DNA from: Hyphomicrobiales bacterium
GTDB lineage: Bacteria; Pseudomonadota; Alphaproteobacteria; Rhizobiales; Rhizobiaceae
NCBI GenBank assembly: GCA_900468625.1
Contig: UBUL01000027.1
Span: forward strand, 1 to 64,000
Direction: 5' to 3'
DNA length: 64,000 nucleotides
Positions within the stretch are counted from its first letter, which is position 1; each line of letters begins with the position of its first letter. This document shows positions 54,325 through 62,632 of this stretch, one piece after another. A model generated the notes under the pieces. That model was not told the DNA's origin, ran no database searches, and saw only the letters and a program-made list of their open reading frames with translations. Made by a program: the position numbers and the translations under genes.

Positions 54325-55299
54325 TCACATCCGGCTGCTATGCCAGGCAAGTGCCGTCTCGATGATCCGGTCGATGCTGGAACGGCGAGGCACCCATCCA
54401 AGCTCACGCCTGGCCTTATCGGCCGCGGCGACGAGGGCGGGTGGATCGCCGGGTCTGCGGGAACCAAAGGCAACGGCAAGGCTTTGTCCGGAAATGCGGC
54501 CGACGGCATCGGCCAATTCCCTAACGGTCGTTCCGTTGCCGGTGCCGAGGTTGTAGACATGTACCCCCTCGTCCCGCAACAGTTTTTCGCCGCCAAGAAC
54601 ATGCGCCTCGGCGAGATCGCTGACATGGATGTAGTCGCGGACGGCGGTGCCGTCGCGCGTGTCGAAGTCGGTGCCATTGATGGTGAAGGTTCGGCCAGAC
54701 CTGATCGCCGCCTCTATAGCGAGCGGAACGACATGAGTCTCCGGCTCGTGCCGCTCGCCGATCTCGCCATCGGGGTCGCAGCCGGCCGCATTGAAATACC
54801 GCAGCATCACCGCATTGAGACCGCGGGCACGCGAGAAATCCTCCACCATCCGCTCGATCATGAATTTCGACCACCCATAGGGATTGATCGGCCATTGCGG
54901 ATGGGTCTCGTCGATCGGGGTACGGGTCGGAATGCCGTAGGATGCGCAAGTGCTTGAAAAAATCAGCCTATTGACGCCTGCTTTCAGCATTTCCTCGATG
55001 AGAACCAGCGTCCCGAAACTATTGTTCCGATAATAGAGCTCTGGAAACTCGACGGATTCGCCGACATAGGCGTAGGCCGCGAAATGGGCGACCACATCCG
55101 GGCGGTACTGGCGCAGCGCCGCCGCAACCGTCCCGGCGTCGGCAATGTCGCCCTCGACCAGCGGTCCCCATTTGACCGCATCGCGCCAACCACGGGACAG
55201 ATTGTCATAGGTGACGACCGACCACCCGGCCTCGGCGAAGGCCTTGCAGCAATGCGATCCGATATAGCCGGCTCCGCCGGTGACAAGGACCGTTCTCAT
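54325..55299 (-). CDS. galE: UDP-sugar 4-epimerase (GalE-like; possibly UDP-xylose 4-epimerase)
   Basis: Extended SDR epimerase of 324 residues with bound [14 protein letters not shown] (6-16), [23 protein letters not shown] with Thr117, and YGWSK with Tyr141 and Lys145 form the active site; [26 protein letters not shown] is GalE-typical. GalE interconverts UDP-glucose and UDP-galactose. Because the gene overlaps (4 bp) a UDP-xylose synthase gene, it may instead make UDP-L-arabinose from UDP-xylose, as the uxs/uxe pair described in Sinorhizobium meliloti does. Sequence inspection cannot separate these. Confidence 0.85.
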   Translation of the reverse strand: MRTVLVTGGAGYIGSHCCKAFAEAGWSVVTYDNLSRGWRDAVKWGPLVEGDIADAGTVAAALRQYRPDVVAHFAAYAYVGESVEFPELYYRNNSFGTLVLIEEMLKAGVNRLIFSSTCASYGIPTRTPIDETHPQWPINPYGWSKFMIERMVEDFSRARGLNAVMLRYFNAAGCDPDGEIGERHEPETHVVPLAIEAAIRSGRTFTINGTDFDTRDGTAVRDYIHVSDLAEAHVLGGEKLLRDEGVHVYNLGTGNGTTVRELADAVGRISGQSLAVAFGSRRPGDPPALVAAADKARRELGWVPRRSSIDRIIETALAWHSSRM

Positions 55300-56267
55300 T
55301 CGGCAGCGATCGCGTGCGGGACGGTCGACAGCAGATCCTCGAAATATGCGATCGTTTCGCCAAGCCCGGCCCTCAGTTGAACCTTCGGCTTCCAGCCGAG
55401 TTCGCGCGATGCAACCTCGATATCCGGCTGCCGCTGCCGAGGGTCATCGGCGGGCAGGGGCAGGTATTTTATCGTCGAGCTGCTTCCGGTCAGCTCTATC
55501 GCGAGGTTGGCAAGCTCCAGCATCGTGAACTCCGCCGGATTGCCGAGATTGATCGGGCCGGTCACCTCATCCTTTGTCCCCATCAGCCGCACCAGACCAT
55601 CGATGAGGTCGTCGACATAGCAGAACGATCGTGTCTGCTGGCCGCTGCCGTAAACCGTTATCGGCTTGTTCTGCAGCGCCTGTACGATGAAGTTGGAAAC
55701 GACGCGGCCGTCATCGGGGCGCATTCGCGGACCATAGGTGTTGAAAATGCGCGCCACCTTGATGCGCAGCCGGTGCTGACGCCAGTAATCGAAGAACAGG
55801 GTCTCGGCGCAGCGCTTGCCTTCGTCGTAACAGGAGCGCAGTCCTATCGGATTCACCCGGCCCCAATAATCCTCCTGCTGGGGATGAATTTCGGGATCGC
55901 CATAGACTTCTGATGTCGAGGCCTGAAGGACCTTGGCACCGACCCGCTTGGCGAGGCCGAGCATGTTGATAGCGCCATGAACGCTGGTCTTGGTCGTCTG
56001 CACCGGATCGAACTGATAGTGAACCGGGCTCGCCGGACAGGCGAGATTATAGATCTCGTCGACCTCCACATAGAGGGGAAAGGTGATGTCGTGGCGAACG
56101 ATTTCGAAGGACTTGTTGTCAAGCAGGTGGAAGATATTGCTTTTCCGTCCTGTAAAGAAATTGTCAGCGCAGATGACCTCGTGTCCTTCCAGCAAAAGCC
56201 GTTCGCACAGGAATGAGCCGAGAAAGCCCGCGCCGCCGGTAACCAGGATTCGCTTCGTCTGCTGCAT
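55296..56267 (-). CDS. uxs: UDP-glucuronate decarboxylase (UDP-xylose synthase)
   Basis: Extended SDR enzyme of 323 residues. It oxidises UDP-glucuronate at C4, loses CO2 and gives UDP-xylose. [10 protein letters not shown] (9-18), [25 protein letters not shown] (the UXS-specific cleft), [12 protein letters not shown] with Thr118 and Glu120, and SCYDEGKR with Tyr147 and Lys151 are all present, as is [22 protein letters not shown]. First full gene of the minus operon. Its ATG is 6 bp after the stop of a small leader peptide. It supplies a pentose donor to the convergent glycosyltransferases. Confidence 0.93.
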   Translation of the reverse strand: MQQTKRILVTGGAGFLGSFLCERLLLEGHEVICADNFFTGRKSNIFHLLDNKSFEIVRHDITFPLYVEVDEIYNLACPASPVHYQFDPVQTTKTSVHGAINMLGLAKRVGAKVLQASTSEVYGDPEIHPQQEDYWGRVNPIGLRSCYDEGKRCAETLFFDYWRQHRLRIKVARIFNTYGPRMRPDDGRVVSNFIVQALQNKPITVYGSGQQTRSFCYVDDLIDGLVRLMGTKDEVTGPINLGNPAEFTMLELANLAIELTGSSSTIKYLPLPADDPRQRQPDIEVASRELGWKPKVQLRAGLGETIAYFEDLLSTVPHAIAAE

Positions 56268-56273
56268 GGCCGG

Positions 56274-56369
56274 TTATCTCGCAGCCGACAGCGTGACATT
56301 GCTGCCATCGGAAACTGCGGCAGTAGCCGGGGCCGGGATGCCGCTTTCAAGGACGCCGTTCATATTCAT
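56274..56369 (-). CDS. small leader peptide upstream of uxs
   Basis: Thirty-one codons from ATG 56369 behind GGAGAAGG. The peptide starts MNMNGVLESGIPAPATAAV and is clearly related to the leader peptide of the convergent operon in its first 20 or so residues, then diverges (NVTLSAAR). The stop lies 6 bp before the uxs ATG. It has no signal peptide. Conservation of both the start site and the encoded residues at two places argues for translation; function unknown. Confidence 0.5.
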   Translation of the reverse strand: MNMNGVLESGIPAPATAAVSDGSNVTLSAAR

Positions 56370-56474
56370 CGACCTTCTCCGCATGCATTGCGATGGCGAT
56401 CGGGCATTCCGCCGCTTCCATCGCCGGAAACAACTGGTGCAAAGGCCGAGGCAATCCATGGCATTAGGACCAAA
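56329..56474 (-). repeat. leader module copy B (inverted with 46812-46957)
   Basis: Reverse-complement partner of the module before the plus-strand glycosyltransferase operon. The two copies point at each other and enclose the whole 9.4-kb glycan cluster. Confidence 0.8.
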
Positions 56475-56521
56475 GAAGGCATCTTCAGACCGAGGTCTGA
56501 TCATGGGCCAGACTTTAGTCT
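56467..56521 (-). promoter_or_regulatory. three dyad elements upstream of the uxs operon
   Basis: On the minus strand: AGACTAAAGTCT (56521-56510, a perfect 12-bp palindrome), a dyad TCAGACC-N2-GGTCTGA at 56500-56485, and TTTGGTCC (56474-56467). Order and spacing match the set before the plus operon. The first two sites are better palindromes here than in the other copy. Confidence 0.55.
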
Positions 56522-56686
56522 GATGGCGGTCGAAAGCATGAGGGCCACTTCATGGAGAGTTCAGGCGACGCGCCGAAACACTGCGCGATGATATCCCTTC
56601 CACGGAATCTGCTCGACATCCGGATGCGGATCTTTTCGATCTGCAGCATCAGCATGCCGACGGGAGCCAGCCAAACAACCGGCGGA

Positions 56687-57304
56687 TCAGGTCAGCAATC
56701 CGTTGAGGACGAGATCGATATGCGCTTCCAAATAGGTGGCTTTATCCAGGCTCCGCCGCTCGTCGAAAAGAAGCTTGAAGAACAGGAAGGCTATGGCCGG
56801 CGCCACGATTGCGTCGGAAAACGCAGCCGGCGCCCGCCGGAACTCGCCATTTCTCATGCCTTCCTCGATAAGGGACTGCATCTGTCGCTCGAGAGGATCG
56901 ATAAATACGTCGTGATGCCTATCGACGACCTGAGGGAAGCGCGAACCTTCGGCGATGACGAACCTCATCAGTTCCCGCAATTTGCGATCGTTGACTATGA
57001 GATCGTAGATCAGCTCGATATTTCCCTGAAGCCGCTCCGTGGCGGTTCCCTTCAGCTCATTCGCGCTTGCCAGCAGATTTTCGAGCGGCCCCGAAATGTG
57101 TCGGATCATCGCTTCGAAAAGCTGCTCCTTGGTCTCGAAGTAAACATAGATCGTACCCTTGGTTACTCCGATTCTGGCGGCAATATCCTCGACCCGCGTT
57201 GCGACGTAGCCGCGCTCGACGAACTCTTCGAACGCCGCATCCAGAATCTGCACGGGGCGGCGAGCCTTTTGCTCCGCACGCGTCAGCTTTTTCAGATCGG
57301 TCAT
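56687..57304 (-). CDS. TetR-family repressor of the RND efflux operon
   Basis: Regulator of 205 residues. The helix-turn-helix is ILDAAFEEFVERGYVATRVEDIAARIGVTKGTIYVYFETKEQLFEAMI, a standard TetR N terminus. The C-terminal domain is helical (LRELMRFVIAEGSRFPQVVDRHHDVFIDPLERQMQSLI) and resembles the AcrR/TetR_C type. It is divergent from the efflux operon with two dyads in the intergenic region, one over the operon's -35. Classic drug-responsive repression is expected; the inducer is unknown. Confidence 0.9.
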   Translation of the reverse strand: MTDLKKLTRAEQKARRPVQILDAAFEEFVERGYVATRVEDIAARIGVTKGTIYVYFETKEQLFEAMIRHISGPLENLLASANELKGTATERLQGNIELIYDLIVNDRKLRELMRFVIAEGSRFPQVVDRHHDVFIDPLERQMQSLIEEGMRNGEFRRAPAAFSDAIVAPAIAFLFFKLLFDERRSLDKATYLEAHIDLVLNGLLT

Positions 57305-57323
57305 GATTCCACCTTCAGCGCAA

Positions 57324-57341
57324 TTGACGCATCGGCGTCAA
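57324..57341. promoter_or_regulatory. candidate TetR operator, proximal to tetR
   Basis: TTGACG and CGTCAA are exact inverted half-sites separated by 6 bp. It lies 20 bp upstream of the tetR start. Confidence 0.45.
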
Positions 57342-57352
57342 GATAATTTCTA

Positions 57353-57381
57353 TTGACTAACGAGTCAGTCAATAATATTCC
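57353..57381 (+). promoter_or_regulatory. efflux operon promoter with overlapping TetR operator
   Basis: TTGACT (57353-57358) and TATTCC (57376-57381) are 17 bp apart, 29 bp before the first adaptor ATG. The inverted pair TTGACT/AGTCAA (57353-57372, 8-bp spacer) covers the -35 element, a position that would block RNA polymerase when bound. Confidence 0.55.
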
Positions 57382-57410
57382 TCCCGCCAACGGATGCAAG
57401 AGGTCAAATC

Positions 57411-58487
57411 ATGAAAACTATCCTTGTCATCGCATGGCTGGGTGCGAGTGCCATCGCGCTGTCCTCATGCGAAAAGCAGGCCGAGAGTGAAGCAAAGCCG
57501 AAGAACGTGGAGACCGCCGTGGCCAAGGTCACGCCGCTCGTCGAAAACAACGCCATCACCGGCGAGATCAGCGCACGCGTCGAAAGCGACCTCTCCTTCC
57601 GGGTCAGCGGGCGCATTGTCGAACGTCTCGCCGATGTCGGCTCATTGGTGAAGCGGGGGCAGGTGCTTGCCCGTATGGACGCCGAAGAACAGAAAGCCGA
57701 TCTGGAGGTTGCCACCGCGAACCTGCAATCGGCGCTCGCTCAGCAGACACAGGCCCAGCTCGCCTTCGACCGGCAGCAGAACCTCTTCAGGACACAGGTG
57801 ACGACCCGCGCGGCACTTGATCAGGCCCAGGAAGCTCTGCTGACTGCCCAGGGAAGCGTGAAATCGGCACAAGCTCAACTCGACACCGCACAGGACGCGC
57901 TCTCTTATACCGAACTGCGCGCCGATGCCGATGGCGTCATCACCGCCCGAAACGCCGAAGTAGGGCAGGTCGCGCAAGCGGCGCAACTGGTCTTTACGCT
58001 TGCGCATGACGGTCCTCGAGATGCCGTCTTCAACGTCTTCGAGTCGCTTTATCTGGGGCGCAACCTTGAAAGCCAAGTTGCCGTCAGCCTGCTTTCGTCG
58101 CCGTCCCGCAAAATAGAGGCGCCGGTGCGCGAAATCTCGCCCACGATCGACCCGTCGACCGGGACGATCAGGGTCAAGGTCGGGCTCGAAGGGGCGCCGG
58201 ACATGCAGCTCGGCGCTCCCGTGGTCGGCCTTTTTCGGTCCGTAGCACGAGATGCGATCGAATTGCCCTGGTCGGCCATGACTTCAAAAAGCGGGAAGCC
58301 GGCCGTCTGGATCATCGATCCCGCGTCGTCGAGCGTATCGCTGCACCAAATCGATGTCTCTGGCTATGAGACGGGCCGCTTTGCAGTGCGGGCGGGCGTA
58401 TCTCCGGGTGAGATCGTCGTCGTCGACGGTGCGAAATTCCTGCGACCGGGCCAAGTCGTCACCTACGACAAGGGAGCTGTAAAATGA
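57411..58487 (+). CDS. RND efflux periplasmic adaptor (lipoprotein) 1
   Basis: Membrane-fusion protein of 358 residues. Its lipoprotein signal has the lipobox ALSSC (Cys20), so it is anchored to the inner membrane. The biotinyl-lipoyl-like half-motif RVSGRIVERLADVGSLVKRGQVLARMD is followed by a Gln/Ala-rich alpha hairpin (about 85-150) and the second half-motif LRADADGVITARNAEVGQVAQAAQLVFTLAH, then the beta-barrel. It links the pump to an outer-membrane channel. It overlaps the second adaptor by 4 bp. Confidence 0.92.
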   Translation: MKTILVIAWLGASAIALSSCEKQAESEAKPKNVETAVAKVTPLVENNAITGEISARVESDLSFRVSGRIVERLADVGSLVKRGQVLARMDAEEQKADLEVATANLQSALAQQTQAQLAFDRQQNLFRTQVTTRAALDQAQEALLTAQGSVKSAQAQLDTAQDALSYTELRADADGVITARNAEVGQVAQAAQLVFTLAHDGPRDAVFNVFESLYLGRNLESQVAVSLLSSPSRKIEAPVREISPTIDPSTGTIRVKVGLEGAPDMQLGAPVVGLFRSVARDAIELPWSAMTSKSGKPAVWIIDPASSSVSLHQIDVSGYETGRFAVRAGVSPGEIVVVDGAKFLRPGQVVTYDKGAVK

Positions 58488-59554
58488 ACATCCGTATCAC
58501 GGTCGGCCTTGCGGTCCTTGGATCATTGCTGCTGACCTCTTGCCAGAAGCAGGAAGAAGCTCACTACGAGCCGCCGCGCCCCGTACTTTCCGTTGTCGCC
58601 CAGTCCACTGCGGCCTCCGCGCTGACACTGCCGGGGACGATCGAGGCGAAGATCGAGACACAGCTCGCATTTAGGGTTCTGGGGCGAGTCATAGCGCGCA
58701 AGGTCAGCGTCGGCGACCTCGTCAAGAAGGGCGATGTCGTTGCCGCGATCGATCCGCTTTCACTGGAGCTTGCGGTCAAGAGTTCGCAATCAGAGCTTTC
58801 GAACGCGCAGGCGCAGCTGGTCAACGCGACATCCACCGAAGAGCGCCAGCGGTCCTTGCTCGAGAGCAAATCGGGAAGCGAGGCGGCCTACGAAGAGGCG
58901 GAACTTGGGCGCAGGAGCGCGAGTGCTTCGGTTGCCAAGGCCCAGGCCAATTTGGACAAGGCCGAAGAGCAGCTGGGCTACGCGCAGCTTCGCGCGGAAT
59001 TCGACGGTGTCGTGACGGCGACTTCCGCAGAAGTGGGTCAGGTCGTTTCCGCCGGCCAAAGCATTGTCACCGTCGCCCGCCCGGACCAGCGTGACGCCAT
59101 CATCGACATACCGGTGGCAAGTTTCGACGGTCTCAAGGTGGGATCGCCCTTCGAGGTCGCCCTCCAGCTGGATCCGAGCATCCGTGCGGGCGGTGTCGTC
59201 CGAGAGATCGCGCCGGAGGCAGAGGCTACGACGCGCACACGCCGCACGAAAATCACGCTCATCGATCCGCCGGCTGCGTTTCGCCTCGGCTCGGTCGTCA
59301 CCGCGACTGCGACCGTCGTTGCGGACCCGATGATCCTGCTGCCGTCGTCATCCGTCCTGATGAAGGATGGAAAGCCGAACGTCTGGGTGGTCGATACCGC
59401 GGCCCGCAAGATCTCCATTCGCGCGGTCAAGATCGACGGGGATCTCGTCGAGGGCGGTTCCGTGAGGATCGCCGAAGGCATCAACCCCGGCGAACGTATC
59501 GTCATTGCCGGCGTTCACAAGCTTGCCGACGGCCAGGCCGTCAGGGTAGATTAA
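58484..59554 (+). CDS. RND efflux periplasmic adaptor (lipoprotein) 2
   Basis: Second membrane-fusion protein, 356 residues, with lipobox LLTSC. It shares the architecture of the preceding gene (RVLGRVIARKVSVGDLVKKGDVVAAIDP, an alpha hairpin, LRAEFDGVVTATSAEVGQVVSAGQSIVTVA, a beta-barrel) but is only moderately similar. Two non-identical adaptors before one pump is the arrangement of TriABC in Pseudomonas, where both are required. Here they are translationally coupled, so a heteromeric adaptor ring is likely. Confidence 0.92.
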   Translation: MNIRITVGLAVLGSLLLTSCQKQEEAHYEPPRPVLSVVAQSTAASALTLPGTIEAKIETQLAFRVLGRVIARKVSVGDLVKKGDVVAAIDPLSLELAVKSSQSELSNAQAQLVNATSTEERQRSLLESKSGSEAAYEEAELGRRSASASVAKAQANLDKAEEQLGYAQLRAEFDGVVTATSAEVGQVVSAGQSIVTVARPDQRDAIIDIPVASFDGLKVGSPFEVALQLDPSIRAGGVVREIAPEAEATTRTRRTKITLIDPPAAFRLGSVVTATATVVADPMILLPSSSVLMKDGKPNVWVVDTAARKISIRAVKIDGDLVEGGSVRIAEGINPGERIVIAGVHKLADGQAVRVD

Positions 59555-59568
59555 GGAAAGATCCCCCC

Positions 59569-62500
59569 GTGAAAAAATTCAACCTGTCCGACTGGGCGCT
59601 CGAGCATCGTTCGCTCGTCTGGTACTTCATGATCGTTTTCATTCTGGCCGGCGCGTTTTCCTATATCGGGCTGGGCCGCGAAGAAGATCCGGCCTTCACC
59701 ATCAAGACCATGATCATTCAGGCGCAGTGGCCTGGCGCATCGGCCGAGGAGGTGACCAAGCAGGTCACCGACCGCATCGAAAAGAAGCTCGAGGAACTGG
59801 ATTCACTCGATTATACCAAGAGCGAGACGGTTGCGGGCCAGACGACGATTTTCGTGGAGCTTCTGCCGACGACCAAGGCCAAGGATGTCAACGCCATCTG
59901 GATGCGGGTCCGCAACATGATCGGCGACATCAAGGGCGATTTTCCAAGCGGTGTGGTCGGACCGTTTTTCAACGACAGCTTCGGCGACGTCTATGGCAAT
60001 ATCTATGCCTTTACCAGCGATGGGCTGACGCAGCGTCAGCTTCGCGATCTGGTCGAGGATGCGCGTGCGAAAGTGCTGACGGTTCCCAATGTCGGCAAGG
60101 TGGATATCATCGGCGCCCAGGACGAGGCCATCTATCTCGAGTTCTCCACCCGAAAGATTGCAGCTCTCGGGCTCAACCAGCAATCCGTCATCGACACGCT
60201 TCAGGCGCAGAATGCCGTCACGCAGTCCGGTTTCGTCGATGCCGGTCCCGAGCGCATCGCCTTGCGGGTGAGCGGTCAGTTCACATCCGAGGAAAGCCTC
60301 AGATCGATCAATCTTCGTGTCAACGATCGCTTCTTTCCGTTGACAGACGTCGCGACGATCAAACGCGGCTATGTCGATCCTCCCTCGTCCCTGTTCAGAT
60401 ATAATGGCCAGCCCGCCATCGGGCTTGCGATCGGCATGAAGACCGGGGCGAATCTGCTTGAATTCGGCAAGGCGCTCGACAAGGAAATCGAGCAGGTCAC
60501 CGCCCATCTTCCGATCGGCGTCGACGTCCAGCGCGTTTCCGATCAGCCTGCCGTCGTCGACGATGCGGTATCGGGCTTCACGCGCGCGCTGTTCGAGGCG
60601 ATCGTCATCGTGCTTGCGATCAGCTTCATCAGCCTCGGCGTCCGGGCTGGCCTCGTGGTTGCCATCTCCATTCCGCTCGTGCTGGCAATCACCTTTCTCG
60701 TCATGGCCTATACCGGCATTTCCATGCAGCGTATTTCGCTTGGAGCGCTGATCATCGCCCTTGGCCTTCTCGTTGACGACGCCATGATCGCCGTCGAAAT
60801 GATGGTTGCCCGACTGGAAGTAGGCGACGATCTGAGAAAGGCGGCGACCTACGTCTATACCTCGACCGCCTTTCCGATGTTGACGGGTACGCTTGTGACG
60901 GTCGCGGGCTTTATCCCCGTCGGTCTCAACACCAGTGCTGCCGGCGAATTCACGTTTACTCTCTTCGTGGTCATCGCCGTTTCGCTCCTGGTGTCATGGA
61001 TCGTCGCGGTGTTGTTTACGCCGCTGCTCGGCGTGACGATCCTTCCGAAGAGCATGAAATCGCATCATGATCAGAAAGGCCGCTTTGCGCGCGCCTTTGC
61101 ATGGCTACTGAACCTCGCCCTGCGTTGGCGCTGGATAACCATTGGCGCGACCGTGGCCACGTTTGCCCTCTCCATCGGCGGAATGAGCCTGGTGCAGCAG
61201 CAGTTCTTCCCTTCCTCCGACCGACCCGAACTGATCGTCGACTGGAACCTGCCGCAGAACAGCTCGATTTCGGAGACGAACAAGCAGATGGCCAGATTCG
61301 AACGCGAGATGCTGGCGAACAATAAGGACATCGATCATTGGACTAGCTATGTCGGACAGGGCGCTCCCCGCTTCATCCTGTCCTTCGATGTCCAGACACC
61401 CGACGTCTCCTTCGGTCAGACGGTGATCGTCACCAAGGGGCTCGACGTTCGCGACAAGGTCAAAGCCGAACTGCAGGATTATCTGACCAAGACCTTCCCC
61501 GGAACGGATGCGTTCGTGAAGCTGCTCGACATCGGCCCTCCGGTCGGCAAGCCGGTGCAGTACCGCATCAGCGGGCCTGACATCCAGAAGGTCCGGGATA
61601 TGGCCCAGCAATTTGCCGGTATCGTCGGCCAGCATCCCTTACTGTCCAACATGACCTTCGACTGGAACGAACCGTCTCGCGTCGTCAAGGTCGACGTTCT
61701 TCAGGACAAGGCGCGGCAATTGGGAGTATCGTCGCAGGATATCGCAACGGCTCTCAACGGCATTGTCGAAGGAACGGCGGCGACCAATATTCGCGACGGT
61801 ATCTATCTGATCAATGTGATCGGCAGGGCACAGACGGGCGAGCGCGGTTCGATCGAGACGCTGCAGAACCTCCAGCTGGCTGGTTCCAACGGCAAGTCCG
61901 TACCCCTCTCGGCGGTTGCCAATTTCCGCTATGAGCTGGAACAGCCGACGATCTGGCGGCGGACGCGCATACCGACCATCACCATCAAGGCTGCCGTCGT
62001 GGGATCGACGCAGCCCGCGACGATCGTCACCGAACTGCAGCCGAAGGTCGATGAATTCCGCAAGAGCCTTCCAAGTGGCTACCATATCGTCGATGGCGGT
62101 TCGGTCGAGGAAAGCGCGAAAGCGCAGGGGCCGATCGTGGCGGTCGCGCCGCTGATGCTGTTCATCATGGCAACGATCCTGATGATACAGCTGCAAAGTT
62201 TCAGCAGGCTCTTTCTGGTGTTCGCCGTCGCTCCCACAGCGCTTATCGGCGTGGTGACCGCACTTCTCTTCAGCAACGCGCCCATGGGGTTCGTCGCAAT
62301 CCTTGGCGTGCTTGCCCTCATAGGCATCTTGATCCGCAACTCGGTGATCCTCGTCGTGCAGATCGAGCACCTTCGAAGCGAGGGCGTGCCGGCCTGGCAA
62401 GCCGTCATCGAAGCGACGGAGCATCGAATGCGGCCCATCATGCTGACGGCCGCCGCGGCAACGCTTGCGCTCATTCCGATCTCCAGGGAGATATTCTGGG

Positions 62501-62619
62501 GACCGATGGCCTATGCGATGATGGGCGGCATCGTCGTCGGCACGCTCCTGACGCTGCTTTTCCTCCCCGCCTTGTATGTTGCCTGGTTCCGCATTCCACG
62601 CGACCCCCTGCAGCACTGA
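59569..62619 (+). CDS. RND-family efflux pump
   Basis: Proton-driven inner-membrane pump of 1016 residues with 12 membrane helices and two large periplasmic loops. The proton-relay pair Asp403-Asp404 lies in GLLVDDAMIAVEMM (helix 4). The hydrophobe/amphiphile efflux class is seen in EEDPAFTIKTMIIQAQWPGASAEEVTKQVTDRIE and in GILIRNSVILVVQIEHLRSEG. It starts 14 bp after the second adaptor. It would expel amphiphilic toxicants, lipids or plant compounds; the substrate cannot be predicted. No outer-membrane factor gene is nearby. Confidence 0.94.
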   Translation: MKKFNLSDWALEHRSLVWYFMIVFILAGAFSYIGLGREEDPAFTIKTMIIQAQWPGASAEEVTKQVTDRIEKKLEELDSLDYTKSETVAGQTTIFVELLPTTKAKDVNAIWMRVRNMIGDIKGDFPSGVVGPFFNDSFGDVYGNIYAFTSDGLTQRQLRDLVEDARAKVLTVPNVGKVDIIGAQDEAIYLEFSTRKIAALGLNQQSVIDTLQAQNAVTQSGFVDAGPERIALRVSGQFTSEESLRSINLRVNDRFFPLTDVATIKRGYVDPPSSLFRYNGQPAIGLAIGMKTGANLLEFGKALDKEIEQVTAHLPIGVDVQRVSDQPAVVDDAVSGFTRALFEAIVIVLAISFISLGVRAGLVVAISIPLVLAITFLVMAYTGISMQRISLGALIIALGLLVDDAMIAVEMMVARLEVGDDLRKAATYVYTSTAFPMLTGTLVTVAGFIPVGLNTSAAGEFTFTLFVVIAVSLLVSWIVAVLFTPLLGVTILPKSMKSHHDQKGRFARAFAWLLNLALRWRWITIGATVATFALSIGGMSLVQQQFFPSSDRPELIVDWNLPQNSSISETNKQMARFEREMLANNKDIDHWTSYVGQGAPRFILSFDVQTPDVSFGQTVIVTKGLDVRDKVKAELQDYLTKTFPGTDAFVKLLDIGPPVGKPVQYRISGPDIQKVRDMAQQFAGIVGQHPLLSNMTFDWNEPSRVVKVDVLQDKARQLGVSSQDIATALNGIVEGTAATNIRDGIYLINVIGRAQTGERGSIETLQNLQLAGSNGKSVPLSAVANFRYELEQPTIWRRTRIPTITIKAAVVGSTQPATIVTELQPKVDEFRKSLPSGYHIVDGGSVEESAKAQGPIVAVAPLMLFIMATILMIQLQSFSRLFLVFAVAPTALIGVVTALLFSNAPMGFVAILGVLALIGILIRNSVILVVQIEHLRSEGVPAWQAVIEATEHRMRPIMLTAAAATLALIPISREIFWGPMAYAMMGGIVVGTLLTLLFLPALYVAWFRIPRDPLQH

Positions 62620-62632
62620 CGAGGGCGGTCCG

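Noticed and set aside
46765-56521. glycan cluster as a composite transposon
   Set aside because: The bracketing inverted copies are promoter/leader DNA; no transposase, terminal repeat or target-site duplication is visible at either end.
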